The notes beneath the pieces were generated by a model. It searched no databases, was not told where the DNA came from, and saw only the letters and a program-made list of their open reading frames with translations. A program made the translations under genes and the position numbers. From Flavobacterium sp. (GTDB lineage: Bacteria > Bacteroidota > Bacteroidia > Flavobacteriales > Flavobacteriaceae), in NCBI GenBank assembly GCA_016787805.1, contig JAEUTY010000015.1, positions 17,434 through 81,433 on the forward strand: DNA of 64,000 bases. The letters are read 5' to 3'. Below, in pieces: positions 34,468 through 43,800 of this stretch (its first letter is position 1; each line of letters begins with the position of its first letter).

Positions 34468-34909
34468 AATTAGAAACTATAATAGTTGTTCCATTGAGTT
34501 CGGCTCGGTATTGTTTTAAAGGATACTGTAATCCTGGTGAACGACCATCAAGTAAACTATAAACTGCGTCATCACACGGACAAGTTGCTGTAGCGCCACT
34601 TATTTCTAAAGTTGAACAAGAGGAGAGCTCTTGATTTGGACAAGCGCCATCAAAAGCATAATATCCTGTTCCTGAATTATATATAATGATTCCTCTGTTT
34701 CCTACACCAAATTCATCAACTTTTTTGGAATTCCCTGCAAATTGTAACGAACTATATGTAGGTAAATTTAAATTAACCTGAATACTAAAACTATAATTGG
34801 CTAAATAAGGATTATTATTGTTGATTTTATCTTTATGACAGCTCAAAATCGCTAGCAAAAGAATAGGAAAAACAACCACGCGTTGAAGTATTTTTTTTGA
34901 AAAATTCAC
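34466..34909 (-). CDS. Lipoprotein with a degenerate Rieske-like domain
   Basis: The 147-residue protein has a lipoprotein signal (RVVVFPILLLAILSCHKDK, lipobox Cys24). The C-terminal half follows the Rieske [2Fe-2S] layout: ACPNQ, 19 residues after that Cys a CPCDDAVYSLLDGRSPG segment, then PLKQYRAELNGTTIIVSN. In true Rieske proteins the ligands are CxH and CxxH; here they read CPN and CPCD, so both His ligands are replaced while the Cys residues remain. Loss of the cluster, or use of a different metal or a disulfide, is likely. No partner genes are adjacent; it is divergent from greA. Confidence 0.7.
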   Translation of the reverse strand: MNFSKKILQRVVVFPILLLAILSCHKDKINNNNPYLANYSFSIQVNLNLPTYSSLQFAGNSKKVDEFGVGNRGIIIYNSGTGYYAFDGACPNQELSSCSTLEISGATATCPCDDAVYSLLDGRSPGLQYPLKQYRAELNGTTIIVSN

Positions 34910-34985
34910 TTTTTTAATAATTTATTTGATTAACTTTGTAATGCGCAAATGTGCAAAATAAAATTAAATAATTAGTAAATAATAC

Positions 34986-34993
34986 TATCTTTG
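34986..34993 (+). promoter_or_regulatory. -7 promoter box of greA
   Basis: TATCTTTG matches TAnnTTTG exactly, and is the same box as the TPP riboswitch promoter. No TTG is visible at the proper distance. The predicted RNA start is at about 35000. Confidence 0.5.
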
Positions 34994-35000
34994 AAAAAAG

Positions 35001-35026
35001 AAATCCCGTTGCGATGGGATTTTTTC
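35001..35026 (+). terminator. Terminator-like hairpin in the greA leader
   Basis: AAATCCC (35001-35007) and GGGATTT (35016-35022) pair around GTTGCGAT and run into six T. The gene upstream is on the other strand, so this hairpin does not end any forward gene. It lies between the probable greA promoter and the greA ATG at 35050 and could act as an attenuator. Confidence 0.6.
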
Positions 35027-35049
35027 TATTTATATATAACGACAAAATT

Positions 35050-35526
35050 ATGAGTAAAGTATCTTATTACACCGCAGAAGGATTAAAAAAGCTGAAAGAA
35101 GAATTAGATCAACTTAAACATGTTGAAAGACCAAAAGCATCACAAGCTATAGCCGATGCTAGAGATAAAGGAGATTTGTCAGAAAATGCCGAATACGATG
35201 CCGCAAAAGAAGCACAAGGATTATTAGAAATGCGAATTTCTAAAATGGAAGAATTGTATTCCAATGCTCGATTAATTGACGAATCACAATTGGACACCTC
35301 AAAAGTTTTGGTTTTATCGAATGTGAAAATAAAAAACACAGCCAACAATATGGAGATGAAATATACTTTAGTAGCAGAAAGCGAAGCCGATTTAAAATCG
35401 GGAAAAATTTCGGTTACTTCTCCTATTGGAAAAGGTTTACTAGGAAAATCAGTGGGCGAAATTGCAGAGATTAGTGTCCCAAACGGAACATTAAAATTTG
35501 AAGTTTTAGAAATATCTCGCGACTAA
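35050..35526 (+). CDS. greA: Transcription elongation factor GreA
   Basis: The 158-residue protein rescues backtracked RNA polymerase by stimulating cleavage of the nascent RNA. The N-terminal coiled coil (about 1-75) contains the GreA tip DARDKGDLSENAEYDAAKEAQ with the acidic residues that enter the secondary channel; the C-terminal FKBP-like domain contains SPIGKGLLGKSVGE. The length is standard when started at ATG 35050; the frame is open upstream to 35014 but that extension would cover the leader hairpin and has no family match. Confidence 0.96.
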   Translation: MSKVSYYTAEGLKKLKEELDQLKHVERPKASQAIADARDKGDLSENAEYDAAKEAQGLLEMRISKMEELYSNARLIDESQLDTSKVLVLSNVKIKNTANNMEMKYTLVAESEADLKSGKISVTSPIGKGLLGKSVGEIAEISVPNGTLKFEVLEISRD

Positions 35527-35536
35527 ATATTGGGTG

Positions 35537-35926
35537 ATGAGTTCTATTTTTACCAAAATCGTAAACGGTGAAATTCCGTGTTACAAAGTAGCTGAAGACG
35601 ACAATTACTTGGCTTTTTTGGATGTCAATCCGAATGCAAAAGGACATACGTTGTGCATTCCAAAACAAGAAATCAATAAGATTTTTGACATGGAGGAAGA
35701 TCTTTATGTAGGCTTGATGAAATTCTCACGAAAAGTGGCCAAAGCGCTTGAAAAATCAGTTGAATGCAAACGAATTGGCGTGGCTGTGGTTGGTTTGGAA
35801 GTTCCGCATGTTCACGTACATTTGATTCCTTTACAAGACATGGATGACATGCGATTTCAACGAAAAGTGAGTTTATCCAAAGAAGAATTTGAAGACTTGG
35901 CTTTAACAATTGCTTCACATCTATAA
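35537..35926 (+). CDS. HIT family nucleotide-binding hydrolase
   Basis: The 129-residue protein carries the histidine triad HVHVHLIPL (about 93-101), where the middle His attacks the alpha-phosphate of nucleotide conjugates. The N-terminal IFTKIVNGEIPCYKVAED block is typical of Hint-like adenosine phosphoramidase proteins. The ATG at 35537 gives the family start MSSIFTKI; a GTG one codon upstream is less likely. It follows greA by 10 bases and probably shares its transcript. Confidence 0.92.
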   Translation: MSSIFTKIVNGEIPCYKVAEDDNYLAFLDVNPNAKGHTLCIPKQEINKIFDMEEDLYVGLMKFSRKVAKALEKSVECKRIGVAVVGLEVPHVHVHLIPLQDMDDMRFQRKVSLSKEEFEDLALTIASHL

Positions 35927-35931
35927 AAAAC

Positions 35932-35960
35932 AAAAGCTACATCAAAAGTGTAGCTTTTAT
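35932..35960. terminator. Bidirectional terminator between the HIT and histidine kinase genes
   Basis: AAAAGCTACA (35932-35941) and TGTAGCTTTT (35949-35958) form a perfect 10-bp stem. It overlaps the stop codon of the reverse-strand kinase. Confidence 0.9.
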
Positions 35961-37099
35961 TTTATCTTCAAACTGATTTGCATCGTCGTTCCTTTTCCGA
36001 CTTCCGACTTTAAAACTTTTATTTTCCCCTTATGGTATTCTTCTACAATGCGTTTGGTAAGTGACAAACCCAAACCCCAACCTCTTTTTTTGGTGGTAAA
36101 TCCGGGTTCAAAAACGCGTTTGAATTGGTTTTTTGGAATACCTTTACCTGAATCTTTGACATTAATTTTCACTGCCGCACCATCATTTTCAATAGTAATT
36201 TTAAGCTTTCCTTTGCCTTTCATCGCGTCAATAGCATTTTTCATTAAATTTTCGATGGTCCAACTGTGCAAAGCTGGATTTAGAGCAACAATAATGGGTT
36301 TTTTAGGCGCTGAAAAACTAAATTCAACTTGATGCGAAAAGCGTGATTTTAAATAATCAAATGAATTTTTTGTTTCTTGAATGATGTCTTTATCCTCCAA
36401 AATAGGTTCCGAGCCAATTTTTGAAAAACGATCGGTTATGGTTTGCAAACGATTGATGTCTTTTTCAATTTCGGCTACAGTTGTTGCATCCACATTGTCG
36501 GCTTTCATAATCTCGAGCCAACCAATCAACGATGATAATGGCGTTCCGATTTGATGCGCGGTTTCCTTTGCCATTCCAGCCCAAAGTTTGTTCTGCGTCG
36601 CCATTTTGGTGCTCTTATAAAAATTATAAACTACGGCGCCAAAGAGAAAAATGATCAATAATAATGCAATTGGATAGTATTTTAATTTGTTTAATAAATC
36701 CGAATCACCATAATAAAGATATTGTGTTTTATCACTTGAAATCTTCATTATTATCGGATCATTTTGAGCCTTTAATTTCTTAATAAATGTTTTTAATTTG
36801 ATTTTATCATTTAATACTTCTTCCTCTATACCATTTGTATTAATAATAGAATCATTTAATGCTAGTACAATTGGAATTCTTGGGTTTTGAATAAGCGCTA
36901 ATGGCAACTCCAAATCTGCATTGATATCCTCAGAATTAATTTTCTTTTGTGCCAATGCCCAATGCTCCATCTTCACTCGTTCTTCATTTTTAAAAATCTG
37001 AAAAAAAGTATACGTATTCCACATGATGAGCGATACTATAACAAATGATGCTATAATAATCATCCAACGGGTAGAGCTACGACGATCGGTGAACTGCAT
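35957..37099 (-). CDS. Membrane-bound sensor histidine kinase, orphan
   Basis: The 380-residue protein has two membrane helices (about 13-34 and 142-160) framing a 105-residue periplasmic sensor with no recognised fold. The cytoplasmic part has a dimerisation/phosphoacceptor helix with the H-box KETAHQIGTPLSS (His182) and a HATPase domain with NLMKNAIDAM (N box), KDSGKGIP (G1) and GWGLGLSLTKRIVE (G2). ATP-dependent autophosphorylation on His182 is expected. There is no response regulator next to it, so its partner is elsewhere. The signal is unknown. Confidence 0.93.
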   Translation of the reverse strand: MQFTDRRSSTRWMIIIASFVIVSLIMWNTYTFFQIFKNEERVKMEHWALAQKKINSEDINADLELPLALIQNPRIPIVLALNDSIINTNGIEEEVLNDKIKLKTFIKKLKAQNDPIIMKISSDKTQYLYYGDSDLLNKLKYYPIALLLIIFLFGAVVYNFYKSTKMATQNKLWAGMAKETAHQIGTPLSSLIGWLEIMKADNVDATTVAEIEKDINRLQTITDRFSKIGSEPILEDKDIIQETKNSFDYLKSRFSHQVEFSFSAPKKPIIVALNPALHSWTIENLMKNAIDAMKGKGKLKITIENDGAAVKINVKDSGKGIPKNQFKRVFEPGFTTKKRGWGLGLSLTKRIVEEYHKGKIKVLKSEVGKGTTMQISLKIK

Positions 37100-37250
37100 T
37101 CAATTTAAATTTTTTTAAAAGTAATCAAAAATAATTACTTATTAAAAATTGAAAAAAGGAATGCTACTTTTATGAACATCACATTAAAAGTAGCATATTG
37201 TTTTTCAAAATGTTACATCATTAAACAATTCACAAATCATTAAAAAACAT

Positions 37251-37282
37251 TTGAATAAATAAAAAGTTATTTCGTAATTTTG
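37251..37282 (+). promoter_or_regulatory. Promoter of ahcY
   Basis: TTG at 37251-37253 and TAATTTTG at 37275-37282 are 21 bases apart, the full Bacteroidetes layout and the same spacing as the TPP promoter. The ATG is 35 bases after the -7 box. The rest of the 218-base divergent spacer shows only A/T-rich DNA. Confidence 0.75.
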
Positions 37283-37317
37283 CACCACATTTTTTAAAAT
37301 TAAATAGATACAAATAC

Positions 37318-38634
37318 ATGAGCACACAAACATTACCTTATGTAGCTTACAAAGTGAAAGACATTTCGCTTGCAGCTTGGGGAAGAAAAGAGATTGAATT
37401 AGCAGAAGCTGAAATGCCAGGATTAATGTCGTTAAGAGCTGAATACAAAAACGAACAACCCTTAAAAGGTGCTCGTATTGCAGGATGTTTACACATGACC
37501 ATCCAAACGGCTGTTTTAATTGAAACTTTAATTGCTCTTGGTGCAGAAGTTACTTGGTCGTCTTGTAACATTTTCTCGACCCAAGATCAAGCCGCTGCTG
37601 CCATTGCTGCTGCCGGAATTCAGGTGTATGCATGGAAAGGATTAAACGAAGAAGAATTTGATTGGTGTATTGAGCAAACCTTATTTTTTGGTGAAGACAG
37701 AAAACCATTGAACATGATTTTGGATGATGGTGGTGATTTGACCAACATGGTTTTTGACCGTTACCCAGAATTAATTCCAGGTATTAAAGGTTTATCAGAA
37801 GAAACAACAACAGGTGTTCACCGTTTGTACGAAAGAGTAAAAGCAGGAACTTTACCAATGCCTGCTATCAATGTGAATGACTCGGTTACTAAATCGAAAT
37901 TTGACAATAAATACGGATGTAAAGAATCGGCTGTAGACGCCATTCGTAGAGCTACTGATGTGATGTTAGCTGGAAAAAGAGTAGTTGTTTGTGGTTACGG
38001 CGACGTAGGTAAAGGAACTGCCGCTTCATTCCGTGGCGCAGGTTCTATCGTAACCGTTACCGAAATCGATCCAATTTGCGCATTACAAGCAGCTATGGAC
38101 GGTTACGAAGTAAAAAAGTTAGATACTGTTATTGCTAATGCTGACATTGTTATTACTACAACAGGAAACAAAGACATCGTTCTTGGTTCTCATTTCGAAA
38201 AAATGAAAGACAAAACCATCGTTTGTAATATCGGTCACTTTGACAACGAAATTGATATGGCTTGGTTGAACAAAAACCACGGCGCTTCTAAAATCGAAAT
38301 CAAACCACAAGTGGACAAATATAACGTGAATGGAAAAGACATCATCATTTTGGCTGAAGGTCGTTTGGTAAATTTAGGTTGTGCTACTGGTCACCCTAGT
38401 TTTGTTATGAGTAATTCATTCACCAACCAAACTTTGGCACAAATCGAATTGTGGAATCACAGCGACAAATACGAAAACAATGTATACATGTTGCCCAAAC
38501 ACTTAGATGAAAAAGTAGCAGCATTACACTTGGCCAAATTAGGCGTTGAGCTAGAAACCTTACGCCCAGAACAAGCCGCTTACATTGGTGTAGAAGTTCA
38601 AGGTCCGTTTAAACCAGAGTATTACAGATACTAA
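37318..38634 (+). CDS. ahcY: S-adenosylhomocysteine hydrolase
   Basis: The 438-residue NAD-dependent enzyme splits S-adenosylhomocysteine to adenosine and homocysteine, clearing the product of all SAM methylations. Diagnostic segments: [16 protein letters not shown] (about 57-72), the [17 protein letters not shown] block (about 80-96), the Rossmann motif [11 protein letters not shown] (about 221-231), and the C-terminal KPEYYRY that reaches the NAD of the neighbouring subunit. Length is standard. Its own promoter and terminator make it a single-gene unit. The codons are more regular than those of the neighbours, as expected for a highly expressed gene. Confidence 0.98.
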   Translation: MSTQTLPYVAYKVKDISLAAWGRKEIELAEAEMPGLMSLRAEYKNEQPLKGARIAGCLHMTIQTAVLIETLIALGAEVTWSSCNIFSTQDQAAAAIAAAGIQVYAWKGLNEEEFDWCIEQTLFFGEDRKPLNMILDDGGDLTNMVFDRYPELIPGIKGLSEETTTGVHRLYERVKAGTLPMPAINVNDSVTKSKFDNKYGCKESAVDAIRRATDVMLAGKRVVVCGYGDVGKGTAASFRGAGSIVTVTEIDPICALQAAMDGYEVKKLDTVIANADIVITTTGNKDIVLGSHFEKMKDKTIVCNIGHFDNEIDMAWLNKNHGASKIEIKPQVDKYNVNGKDIIILAEGRLVNLGCATGHPSFVMSNSFTNQTLAQIELWNHSDKYENNVYMLPKHLDEKVAALHLAKLGVELETLRPEQAAYIGVEVQGPFKPEYYRY

Positions 38635-38650
38635 TCAGGTTTCTTAGACT

Positions 38651-38680
38651 GATTTAGATAGTTAGATCTTTAGATACTTA
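38651..38680. repeat. Short-word repeat tract after ahcY
   Basis: Imperfect copies of GATTTAGATAGTTAGATCTTTAGAT, built on a TTAGAT word, stand between the ahcY stop and its terminator, so they are part of the ahcY 3' UTR. Confidence 0.55.
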
Positions 38681-38686
38681 AAATAG

Positions 38687-38718
38687 AAAACCCCGATTTC
38701 AATTGAAGTCGGGGTTTT
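38687..38718. terminator. Terminator of ahcY
   Basis: AAAACCCCGA and TCGGGGTTTT pair around TTTCAATTGAAG, which itself pairs partly, with T and A runs on the flanks. It can act for both directions. Confidence 0.85.
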
Positions 38719-38734
38719 TATCTAACATTAAAAG

Positions 38735-38850
38735 ACAGTCATTGCGAGCTTTTTTAGCGAAGCAATCAGAAGCTATTTCCAGCTATTCGCTCTATCTTTT
38801 GTTCCACTGCGTTACACAAAAGGATGCCGCTGCTATCTGGGCTAGGGTTT
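38735..38850 (-). repeat. Dispersed hairpin repeat element, copy B, joined to a CATTGCGAG repeat
   Basis: Read on the reverse strand, the copy opens with CCCTAGCCCAGATAGCAGCGG and ends with ATAGCTGGAAATAGCTTCT, the same outer blocks as copies A and C. The middle is much shorter than theirs: CTTTTGT and ACAAAAG close a 13-base loop. Immediately after lies GATTGCTTCG...CTCGCAATGAC, a second palindromic repeat (38738-38767). The pair fills the convergent spacer between ahcY and the S9 peptidase gene. Confidence 0.8.
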
Positions 38851-38894
38851 TAGTAGTATACTGAACTATTGTAGAATAAACTGAACTACTTTAA

Positions 38895-40796
38895 TTACAA
38901 CGTCTCCTTCAACCATTTGTAAAACTCACTTTGCCAAACTAACGCATTTTGTGGTTTCAACACCCAATGGTTTTCTTCTGGAAAAAGTACAAATCTACTT
39001 TTAATGCCTCGCAATTGTGCTGCTTGAAAAGCTTCTTGTCCTTGACCAATTGGCACACGGTAATCTTTTCCACCTTGAATAATTAAAATGGGTGTGTTCC
39101 ATTTGTCTACCATTTTTATTGGATTAAATTTGGAATAGGTTTTTTGTGCTACAGCATTATCTTTTTCCCAATAAGCACCACCGTGATCCCAATTATTGAA
39201 AAATACTTCTTCTGTAGTTCCGTACATGCTTTCTAAATTGAAAACTCCACAATGCGAGATAAATGTTTTAAAACGATTGTTGTGAATTCCTGCCAATTGA
39301 AAAACTGAATATCCGCCATAACTAGCACCAACGGCACCTAAGCGTGATGCATCTACATAACTTTCTTTAGCAACATCATCAATCGCCGAAAGGTAATCGT
39401 CCATTACTTGTCCGCCCCAATCTTTCGAAATTTGTTCATTCCAAGCTACACCATGTCCGTGCATTCCTCGGCGGTTAGGCGCTACAATGATATAACCTTG
39501 TGAAGCCATCAACGAAAAATTCCATCGAAACGAATAACTCTGTGTTAATGGCGATTGTGGACCACCCTGACAATACAATAGCGCTGGATATTTCTTAGTT
39601 TTATCAAAATTGGGAGGAAGAATCACCCAAACCAACATTTTTTTGCCATCAGTAGTTGTTACATAACGTCTCTCGTATTTTGGTAATACTAGTTTGCCAT
39701 ACAATTCATCATTGACTTTGGTCAATTGCAACCATGTTTTTTTCTTTAAATTGTAAGAATAAATTTCAGCTGCATGGTTCATATCAGTACGAGTCACGAT
39801 TACATTATCTCCTGAAAAACCGTAGATATCAGCTACATCAAAATCGCCACTTGTTACTTGCTTAACCGTGATTGCGATTTTGCTTAAACCTGGAAAATTG
39901 ACTTCAAACAACTGTTTGGTTCCATCAATAGCAGCAGTAAAATAAACTTTCTTACCATCTGGATTCCACATAAAATTTTCCACGCTTCCATCCCAATTGG
40001 CAGTCAAATTCATGTCCATTCCTTTGAAACGAACAATAATATCATTTTTGTCAGCCTCATAACCATCACGTTTCATTTGTAACCATGTCAAATCACCCAT
40101 TGGAGAAAACACTGGATTGGTATCATAACCTAAATTGGTTTCGGTAAGGTTTTTAGTAGCTTTTGTTTCTATATTGTATTCATACAAATCTGTATTGGTT
40201 GAAATGGCATACTGTGTTCCTTTCTTTTTCTTACAAACATAAATAATGCTTTTGCTATCGGGCGACCAAACAAAATCTTCATCACCACCAAAAGGTTTTT
40301 GAGGAGAATCGTAGGGTTCGTTTGGCATGATATCAATTGGTGTTGCTTTATCTTTATTTTCTGCATAAAAAACATGATTGTGCGAACCATCACTCCAAGT
40401 ATCCCAATGACGGTAATCCAATCCGTTGTATACTTGAACATTTGATTTGTCAAGGTTTGGATAAATATCTTTGCCTAAAACTTTATCGATTTTAACCTCT
40501 TGAGATGACAAAATGTATTTCCCATCAGAAGAAATATTTTTATCGGTCAACAAGTCTTTGGTCTCTTTTACTTCAGTTGCTAATCCTCCTGAAATTGGAA
40601 TAGTAAAGAATTTTGAATTGGATTTATTTTCCTCAACAGAAGGCGTGGCCACTTTATACACTATTGACTTTCCATCTTTTGAAATACCTAAAACCGTTAT
40701 TCTTTCTAATCTCCACAACAGTTCGGGAGTCAAAACATTTTGTGCCGAAGCCGTTATACCCATAATGCAAGCAATTAAAACTACTAATTTTTTCAT
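38895..40796 (-). CDS. S9 family peptidase (prolyl oligopeptidase superfamily, DPP/acylaminoacyl type), secreted
   Basis: The 633-residue protein has a signal peptide (MKKLVVLIACIMGITASAQ), an N-terminal beta-propeller built of WD40-like/TolB repeats (about 25-370, e.g. FVWSPDSKSIIYV and FMWNPDGKKVYFT), and a C-terminal alpha/beta hydrolase. The nucleophile is Ser492 in GASYGGYS; the acid is in IIQGGKDYRVP and the His in PEENHWV near the end. Such periplasmic exopeptidases trim peptides entering the cell. A second S9 enzyme of the prolyl oligopeptidase subgroup lies 8 kb away. Confidence 0.92.
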   Translation of the reverse strand: MKKLVVLIACIMGITASAQNVLTPELLWRLERITVLGISKDGKSIVYKVATPSVEENKSNSKFFTIPISGGLATEVKETKDLLTDKNISSDGKYILSSQEVKIDKVLGKDIYPNLDKSNVQVYNGLDYRHWDTWSDGSHNHVFYAENKDKATPIDIMPNEPYDSPQKPFGGDEDFVWSPDSKSIIYVCKKKKGTQYAISTNTDLYEYNIETKATKNLTETNLGYDTNPVFSPMGDLTWLQMKRDGYEADKNDIIVRFKGMDMNLTANWDGSVENFMWNPDGKKVYFTAAIDGTKQLFEVNFPGLSKIAITVKQVTSGDFDVADIYGFSGDNVIVTRTDMNHAAEIYSYNLKKKTWLQLTKVNDELYGKLVLPKYERRYVTTTDGKKMLVWVILPPNFDKTKKYPALLYCQGGPQSPLTQSYSFRWNFSLMASQGYIIVAPNRRGMHGHGVAWNEQISKDWGGQVMDDYLSAIDDVAKESYVDASRLGAVGASYGGYSVFQLAGIHNNRFKTFISHCGVFNLESMYGTTEEVFFNNWDHGGAYWEKDNAVAQKTYSKFNPIKMVDKWNTPILIIQGGKDYRVPIGQGQEAFQAAQLRGIKSRFVLFPEENHWVLKPQNALVWQSEFYKWLKETL

Positions 40797-40828
40797 TGTT
40801 CTTGTTTTTATTGGAAGTGCTAAAAGTA

Positions 40829-40866
40829 CTAAAAAAAAACATCCCGATAATACTACCGGGATGCTA
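40829..40866 (-). terminator. Terminator of the metalloprotease gene
   Basis: CATCCCG and CGGGATG form a 7-bp stem; read on the reverse strand after the metalloprotease stop, it runs into nine T. Confidence 0.85.
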
Positions 40867-40887
40867 AAAAAATGGTTTTTGGTTGGT

Positions 40888-43800
40888 TTATTGTTTAATG
40901 AAACGTTTGGTTAGAGAACCTTTTTCATTAGAAACTTCGATTAAATAAGTTCCTGTTGCTAAGTTTCCAACATTAATAGTTTCATTTTCGATTTTTCCTT
41001 TTCCTAATTCTTGTCCCATTACATTGAAAATTCTGTAATTAGAATCAACATCAAGGTTAGAAATGTTCAACACATCTCCTTTTACAGGATTAGGGAATAA
41101 ATTAAACGAAATACCTTCGCTTTCTTCAGTCATTCTTGCAGCAGTAATATTTACTGTATAATCTTCAACTTGACCATAAGTATATGAACCACAAGAAGAA
41201 GTTGGCAATGTGCTGTATTTCATCATCACTCTCATTCTGGTTGATCCTAAAGCAGCTGTAGTAGGAATTGTAATTGTTCCCGAAACAGAAGTTGCTGTAG
41301 TTCCTGTTCTAGTGTAAGCAGTTTCTCCTGCATCTGTAAACACGCCGTTTTGGTTATAATCAATATAAACTGCATAGGTTTCACTGTAAACTGTTGCTGT
41401 CCATAATGGAGTAATTGTTATAGTATTAGCCGAACCTCTCACTGCATTAGTAGAAATAGCTGTAAAGTTCTCGTATCCAGCTGTACCTGTTGAAGGATTA
41501 TTAATGGTTCCGAATTGAACTCTTTGAATTCTTTCATCGTTGGTATTAGTAGCAGTAGCAGTACAATATGTAGTTGAAGTTGTAGTTACCGAAACAGTAT
41601 TACTATTTGCAGAAACATTTCCAGCAGCATCTTTTGCTCTAACATTAAATGTATAAGTAGTAGCTGCTGTTAATCCTGAAACTGGAAAAGTAGTTGCTGT
41701 AGTTGTAGTTCCGATAAGCACTCCATTTCTAAGAACATCGTAACCTGTAACACCAACATTGTCTGTTGCTCCGCTCCAAGACAAGTTAGTTGTGGTTGAC
41801 GTAGTTCCAGAAGCAGAAAGTGTTGGCGCAGTAGGCGCAGTTGTGTCTGCTGGTGGAGTTGTAGTTGTTACACTTACAGTATTACTATCTGCAGAAACAT
41901 TTCCTGCAGCATCTTTAGCACGAACTGTGAAAGTATAGGTTGTCGAAGCTGTCAACCCAGTTACAGCAAAAGTTGTAGCAGTAGTTGTAGAACCAATTAA
42001 AGCACCATTTCTGTATACATCATATCCTGTCACAGCAACGTTATCTGTAGCACCAGACCAAGATAAATTAGTTGAGTTTGAAGTTGTTCCAGAAGCAGAT
42101 AATGTTGGAGCAGTTGGAGCAACCGTATCGGTTGAACCAGCTGTAATAGTAAAGTTAGCATTAGAAACGTCAAAGAAAATATGATTAGTTCCTTTTACCA
42201 TTATTCTACATGTTGTACTAGGAGTATTAGGAATTGTTACCGCTTGTGTACCATCATTTGGAGTAGCAGCCAAAATAGTTGACCAAGTTGTTCCACCATC
42301 TGTAGACAATAAAATATCAACATTGGCACAGTTTACACCATTTGCAGTAGTACCTGCTACCGACCATGTAATGGTTTGAGAACTTCCTCCTGCAAAAGAA
42401 ACTGCTGTATTAGGTGAATTGACTAAGAACGGCCCTGCTGTTCCATTCACCGTTACAATCATATCATCACTATTATTGGCAGGACCCCCTGCTCTATTAT
42501 CACGAGCTGTTACTCTAAAGTTTAACGTTCTTGCAACAGATGACAAAGCTTCAACTGTAATCTCAGAACCTGCAGTGGTTGTAGCTCCTGTAAGTACACT
42601 TTGCATTCTCGGAAAATAACGTATTGGAGAAGTAGATGAATTGTATGATCTATAGTTAACTCCAGTTGTTTTAGTAGCACTAGGAGCAGCTGAATTTGTT
42701 TGCGAATTCATTTGTTCCCAATTGTAAGTCAAAGCATCACCATTAGCATCTGATCCAACAGCTGTCAGCATAAATGGTGTACTTTTTGGTATTGTATAAT
42801 CCAAACCAGCATTAATGGTTGGCGGCGTGTTTCCTGTAGCTGTATTAGTTTGACAAGTTTTTGTTTTGATATTATTAGTTACTTGTTGAATGCTAATAGC
42901 ATGGAAATAAGCATCTGAATGAGGTTGCACATCTAAAGTAGTAATTCCTGCATAACCCATAATAGTTGATCCAGAACCTGGCTCCATTTGAACACCTGTT
43001 CCTTCGTTTCCACCATGAGTCCAAGTATGATTTGCTCCAAATTGGTGGCCTAATTCGTGTGCTACATAGTCGATATCAAAATTATCTCCTGATGGAATTC
43101 CATCAGCTGGAGAAGTGATTCCACTTCCTTTTTGACCATTCACACAAACACAACCAATACAACCTGCATTTCCACCACCTCCTGAAGCACCAAATAAATG
43201 TCCAACATCGTAGTTAGCTTCACCAATAACAGAAGTTAAAGTTGATTGTAATTGCGCGTTCCATTGTGACATACTTGATGCTGCTGAATACGGATCAGTA
43301 GCAGCGCTTGTATAAATAACTGCATCTGTATTAGCAATTAATACCATTCGCACACCAAAATCCTTTTCAAAAACACCATTTACACGTGTCATTGTATTAT
43401 TGATAGCCGCCAAAGCCAATGCTTTTGTTCCACCAAAATAAACCGTATATTCACCTGTACATGACATTGCCAAACGGAAAGTTCGTAAAAAACCATCATC
43501 TGCATTTGGTCTTAAAGCTGATGGATCAATTTGAGCATTTACTTCATCAATAACTGAACATTCAAATTTGGTAAATGCAGCTACTTTATCCGATTTTCTG
43601 TAGACAGAATAAGTTGTCAAATCCTGCGAGAAAGGTTCAATAAAAACAGCTGGTTTATTCGCGTTCAAAGTCATCGACTTAAATCCAAGTGGCGAAACAC
43701 TAAAATAAGCAGTTGATGTAGGATTGTCGATTCCGATACCAACATACGATTTAATTTCTGGATAACGCGCAGCTAAAGCTGGATCCATAATAGAATTTTC

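Noticed and set aside
35014-35049. N-terminal extension of GreA (MGFFLFIYNDKI)
   Set aside because: It is translated from the leader hairpin and its T run and has no counterpart in GreA proteins.
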